Assembly (NCBI GenBank): GCA_913050185.1
Contig: CAJXBA010000002.1
Span: forward strand, 1 to 64,000
Reading direction: 5' to 3'
Length of the DNA stretch: 64,000 nucleotides
Origin: an uncultured Pelagibacteraceae bacterium
GTDB taxonomy: Bacteria > Pseudomonadota > Alphaproteobacteria > Pelagibacterales > Pelagibacteraceae
In this document: one piece after another, positions 62,065 to 64,000 of the stretch
How positions within the stretch are numbered: position 1 is the stretch's first letter
Layout: each line of letters starts with the position of its first letter
The notes under the pieces: generated by a model
Database searches by the model: none
The model's input: the letters and a program-made list of their open reading frames with translations, nothing else
Told to the model about the DNA's origin: nothing
Made by a program: the position numbers and the translations under genes

Positions 62065-63627
62065 GTGATTGATAATTCAATAATTCAAGCCACAAGCTCT
62101 TGGCCATTTGTTGAGGCAAGAAAGCTGGTTAAAGAAAGACAAAAGATCTACGAAAAAAAAGGAAAAATTACTTTACAAACAGGCTATGGCCCAAGTGGCT
62201 TACCTCACATTGGAACCTTTGCAGAAGTGGCAAGAACTACAATGATGGTAAATGCCATCAAGCAACTAATTGACGTTCCAACAGAAATTATAACATTTTC
62301 TGACGATATGGATGGGCTGAGAAAGATACCAGACAATATTCCGAACAAGGAAATTTTAGAAAAAAATTTACACAAACCACTTACTAGTGTTCCCGACCCC
62401 TTTAACAAGTATAAAAGTTTCGGTGAACACAATAACGAGATGTTAAAAAAATTTTTAGATAAATTTAAATTTAATTATACTTTTAAAAGTTCAACAGAAA
62501 CATATAAAAAAGGATTATTTAATACTGCGTTACTTTTAGTTTTAGAAAAATATGAAGATATTAAAGAGATTGTTCTTCCCACGTTAGGCAAGGAAAGGCA
62601 AAAAACTTATAGTCCTTTTTTGCCAATATGCCTAGAAACTGGAAAAGTCTTAGAAGTTCCTATTATTGAAATTAAAAAAAAGGAAGGAAAAATTATTTAT
62701 CAAAATGGTGATAAAAAAGTAGAGACAGAGGTTATAAATGGAAAATGTAAATTGCAATGGAAAGTAGATTGGGCAATGAGATGGTATGCTTTTGATATTG
62801 ATTACGAAATGTATGGAAAAGATTTGATTGAGAGCGCAGTTCTTTCTAGTAAAATTTGCAAAACGCTTGGAAAAAAAAGTCCAAATGGATTTGCATACGA
62901 AATGTTTTTGGACGAAAAAGGTGAAAAAATTTCTAAGTCTAAAGGAAATGGAATAACTATTGAACAGTGGTTAAAATATGCTTCGCCTGAAAGTTTATCT
63001 TTATATATGTACCAAAACCCCAAAAGAGCAAAAAAATTATATGCGGATGTCGTTCCCAAAGCTGTTGACGAATATTTAATCTGTATTGATAAATTTAGTG
63101 AGCAAGACGCAAAACATAGACTGCTTAATCCAGTTTGGCATGTTCATAATGGAAATCCTCCAAAAGAAAAATCAATTATGCCATTTTCAGTTTTATTAAA
63201 TTTAGTTGGAACAAGCAATGCAACAAATAAAGATGTCTTATGGAAATTTATAATAAAATATAAAAAAGATATTAAAGTTTTGGATCATCCGATTTTAGAC
63301 CGTTTAATTGAATATGCTTTAAAATATTTTACAGACATAGTTAAGCCAAACAAAAAATATAGAAAACCCAATGAAAAGGAAAAAAAAGCACTTCAAGACT
63401 TAATTAAAAGATTAAGAGATTGTAAAGATCAAATGGACCCTGAGGCTATACAAACAATAGTTTATTCAGTAGGCAAAGATAATGGATATAAAGAGAATTT
63501 AAGAGAATGGTTTAAAGCAATTTACGAAATAATTTTTGGAGATCAGGATGGTCCAAGAATGGGATTTTTTATAAGTTTTTTTGGTATAAAAGAAAGTATA
63601 GAACTGATTAATAAATATATTAAATAA
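62065..63627 (+). CDS. lysK: class I lysyl-tRNA synthetase
   Basis: 520 residues. Charges tRNA-Lys by the class I fold, which is found in archaea and in alphaproteobacteria and spirochaetes among bacteria. TGYGPSGLPHIGTFAEV is the HIGH motif and GEKISKSKGNGITIE the KMSKS motif; RWYAFDIDYEMYGKDL and PNGFAYEMFLDEKG are further conserved segments. Start is GTG 62065 (MIDNSIIQATSSWPF). Its stop overlaps the pyrD start by one base (TAATG). Confidence 0.95.
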   Translation: MIDNSIIQATSSWPFVEARKLVKERQKIYEKKGKITLQTGYGPSGLPHIGTFAEVARTTMMVNAIKQLIDVPTEIITFSDDMDGLRKIPDNIPNKEILEKNLHKPLTSVPDPFNKYKSFGEHNNEMLKKFLDKFKFNYTFKSSTETYKKGLFNTALLLVLEKYEDIKEIVLPTLGKERQKTYSPFLPICLETGKVLEVPIIEIKKKEGKIIYQNGDKKVETEVINGKCKLQWKVDWAMRWYAFDIDYEMYGKDLIESAVLSSKICKTLGKKSPNGFAYEMFLDEKGEKISKSKGNGITIEQWLKYASPESLSLYMYQNPKRAKKLYADVVPKAVDEYLICIDKFSEQDAKHRLLNPVWHVHNGNPPKEKSIMPFSVLLNLVGTSNATNKDVLWKFIIKYKKDIKVLDHPILDRLIEYALKYFTDIVKPNKKYRKPNEKEKKALQDLIKRLRDCKDQMDPEAIQTIVYSVGKDNGYKENLREWFKAIYEIIFGDQDGPRMGFFISFFGIKESIELINKYIK

Positions 63628-64000
63628 TGTTTTCTGTCTTAAGGCCTTTTTTATTTAACCTAGATCCAGAAACCGCTCATGATTTAGCTATTAAGTCACT
63701 TAAGTTTAACCCTTTTCCTAGCAAAATGTTTGAGGTTGAAGATGAGCAAATGTTAAATATTCAATTACTAGGAAAAAATTTTCCCAATCCCATCGGCCTT
63801 GCAGCAGGCTTTGACAAAAGTGCAGAGGCATATAATTCACTATTAAAACTAGGATTTGGATTTGTGGAAATTGGAACGGTTACTCCATCAAAGCAATTTG
63901 GCAATCCAAAGCCAAGAATATTTAGACTTGAAGGTGATCACGCTTTAATCAATAGGTTAGGATTTAATAATGATGGGATGAAAATAATAAAAGCTAGAAT
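63627..64000 (+). CDS. pyrD: dihydroorotate dehydrogenase, class 2 (3' truncated by window)
   Basis: The first 124 codons. Quinone-linked oxidation of dihydroorotate in pyrimidine synthesis. The membrane-associating N-terminus FSVLRPFLFNLDPETAHDLA and the FMN-domain segments GKNFPNPIGLAAGFDKSAE, GFGFVEIGTVTPSKQFGNPKPR and the IFRLEGDHALINRLGFNNDG substrate loop identify the class 2 enzyme. The gene runs off the end of the window. Translationally coupled to lysK. Confidence 0.95.
   Translation, partial: MFSVLRPFLFNLDPETAHDLAIKSLKFNPFPSKMFEVEDEQMLNIQLLGKNFPNPIGLAAGFDKSAEAYNSLLKLGFGFVEIGTVTPSKQFGNPKPRIFRLEGDHALINRLGFNNDGMKIIKAR

Overview
This AT-rich window, with dense gene packing, many 1-8 nt overlaps and almost no spacer DNA, looks like the chromosome of a streamlined marine alphaproteobacterium, most likely Pelagibacterales (SAR11) or a close relative. 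The clues are a class I lysyl-tRNA synthetase, metX-metW under a SAM-II riboswitch, a CarD-FdxA-helicase block, a fused TAXI-type TRAP transporter, and the block thrS-infC-rpmI-rplT-pheST-lepA. The assignment is inferred from gene content only. No rRNA, insertion sequence, prophage or CRISPR array was seen.

Layout. 1-762: end of the ATP synthase operon (atpD end, atpC). 759-7571 (minus): one long operon, rplU-rpmA-obgE-proB-proA-nadD-rsfS-ctpA-rppH, behind a promoter near 7602-7629. 7643-10115 (minus): metX-metW-gloB, with a SAM-II riboswitch and an intrinsic terminator in the leader. 10313-12291: hisC-like aminotransferase and tyrA/tyrC. 12295-15759 (minus): argH-lptM-lysA and an acyltransferase; lptM (38 aa) is easily missed. 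15780-22700: small operons (TlpA-like thioredoxin, esterase, HNH nuclease, DsbB, DedA-like, MOSC, secreted nuclease, exported YqgE-like protein, BASS transporter, pcm, acyP) and tRNA-Arg(CCT). 22780-28830: tRNA-Leu(CAA), acyl-CoA synthetase, a stand-alone gene for a 19-residue Lys/Arg peptide, then carD-fdxA-terB-helicase on the minus strand. 29004-35679: acetoacetyl-CoA synthetase, aminotransferase and TAXI TRAP transporter. 35681-45768: thioesterase, tRNA-Arg(ACG), orphan lipoyl-domain protein, EamA exporter, uppP, gltD-gltB, hydrolase. 45795-55370: glycosyltransferase followed by the translation block. 55373-58330: tRNA-Ser(GGA), then the micropeptide locus. 58398-64000: NlpC/P60 hydrolase with an AmpG-like permease, trkH, lysK and the start of pyrD.

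The most unusual part is 55463-58330. About 2.9 kb around a secreted MORN-repeat protein holds five, perhaps six, separate genes for 17-19 residue membrane peptides. Five of them share a pattern: Trp near the N-terminus in most, an Ala/Val/Leu core, an aromatic W/Y cluster, and a polar end containing Gln. Each of these five has a good Shine-Dalgarno sequence, and four are followed 26-34 nt later by a 44-47 nt imperfect hairpin. The peptides are similar although their synonymous codons differ, which argues that they are translated and selected. They resemble small hydrophobic type I toxins or membrane-complex micro-subunits in size, but I do not recognise the family. Two other notable signals are the Lys/Arg 19-mer (24801-24860), with its own promoter-like sequence and perfect terminator, and the metX leader, where the SAM-II pseudoknot strand is complementary to the downstream terminator, suggesting control by transcription termination.
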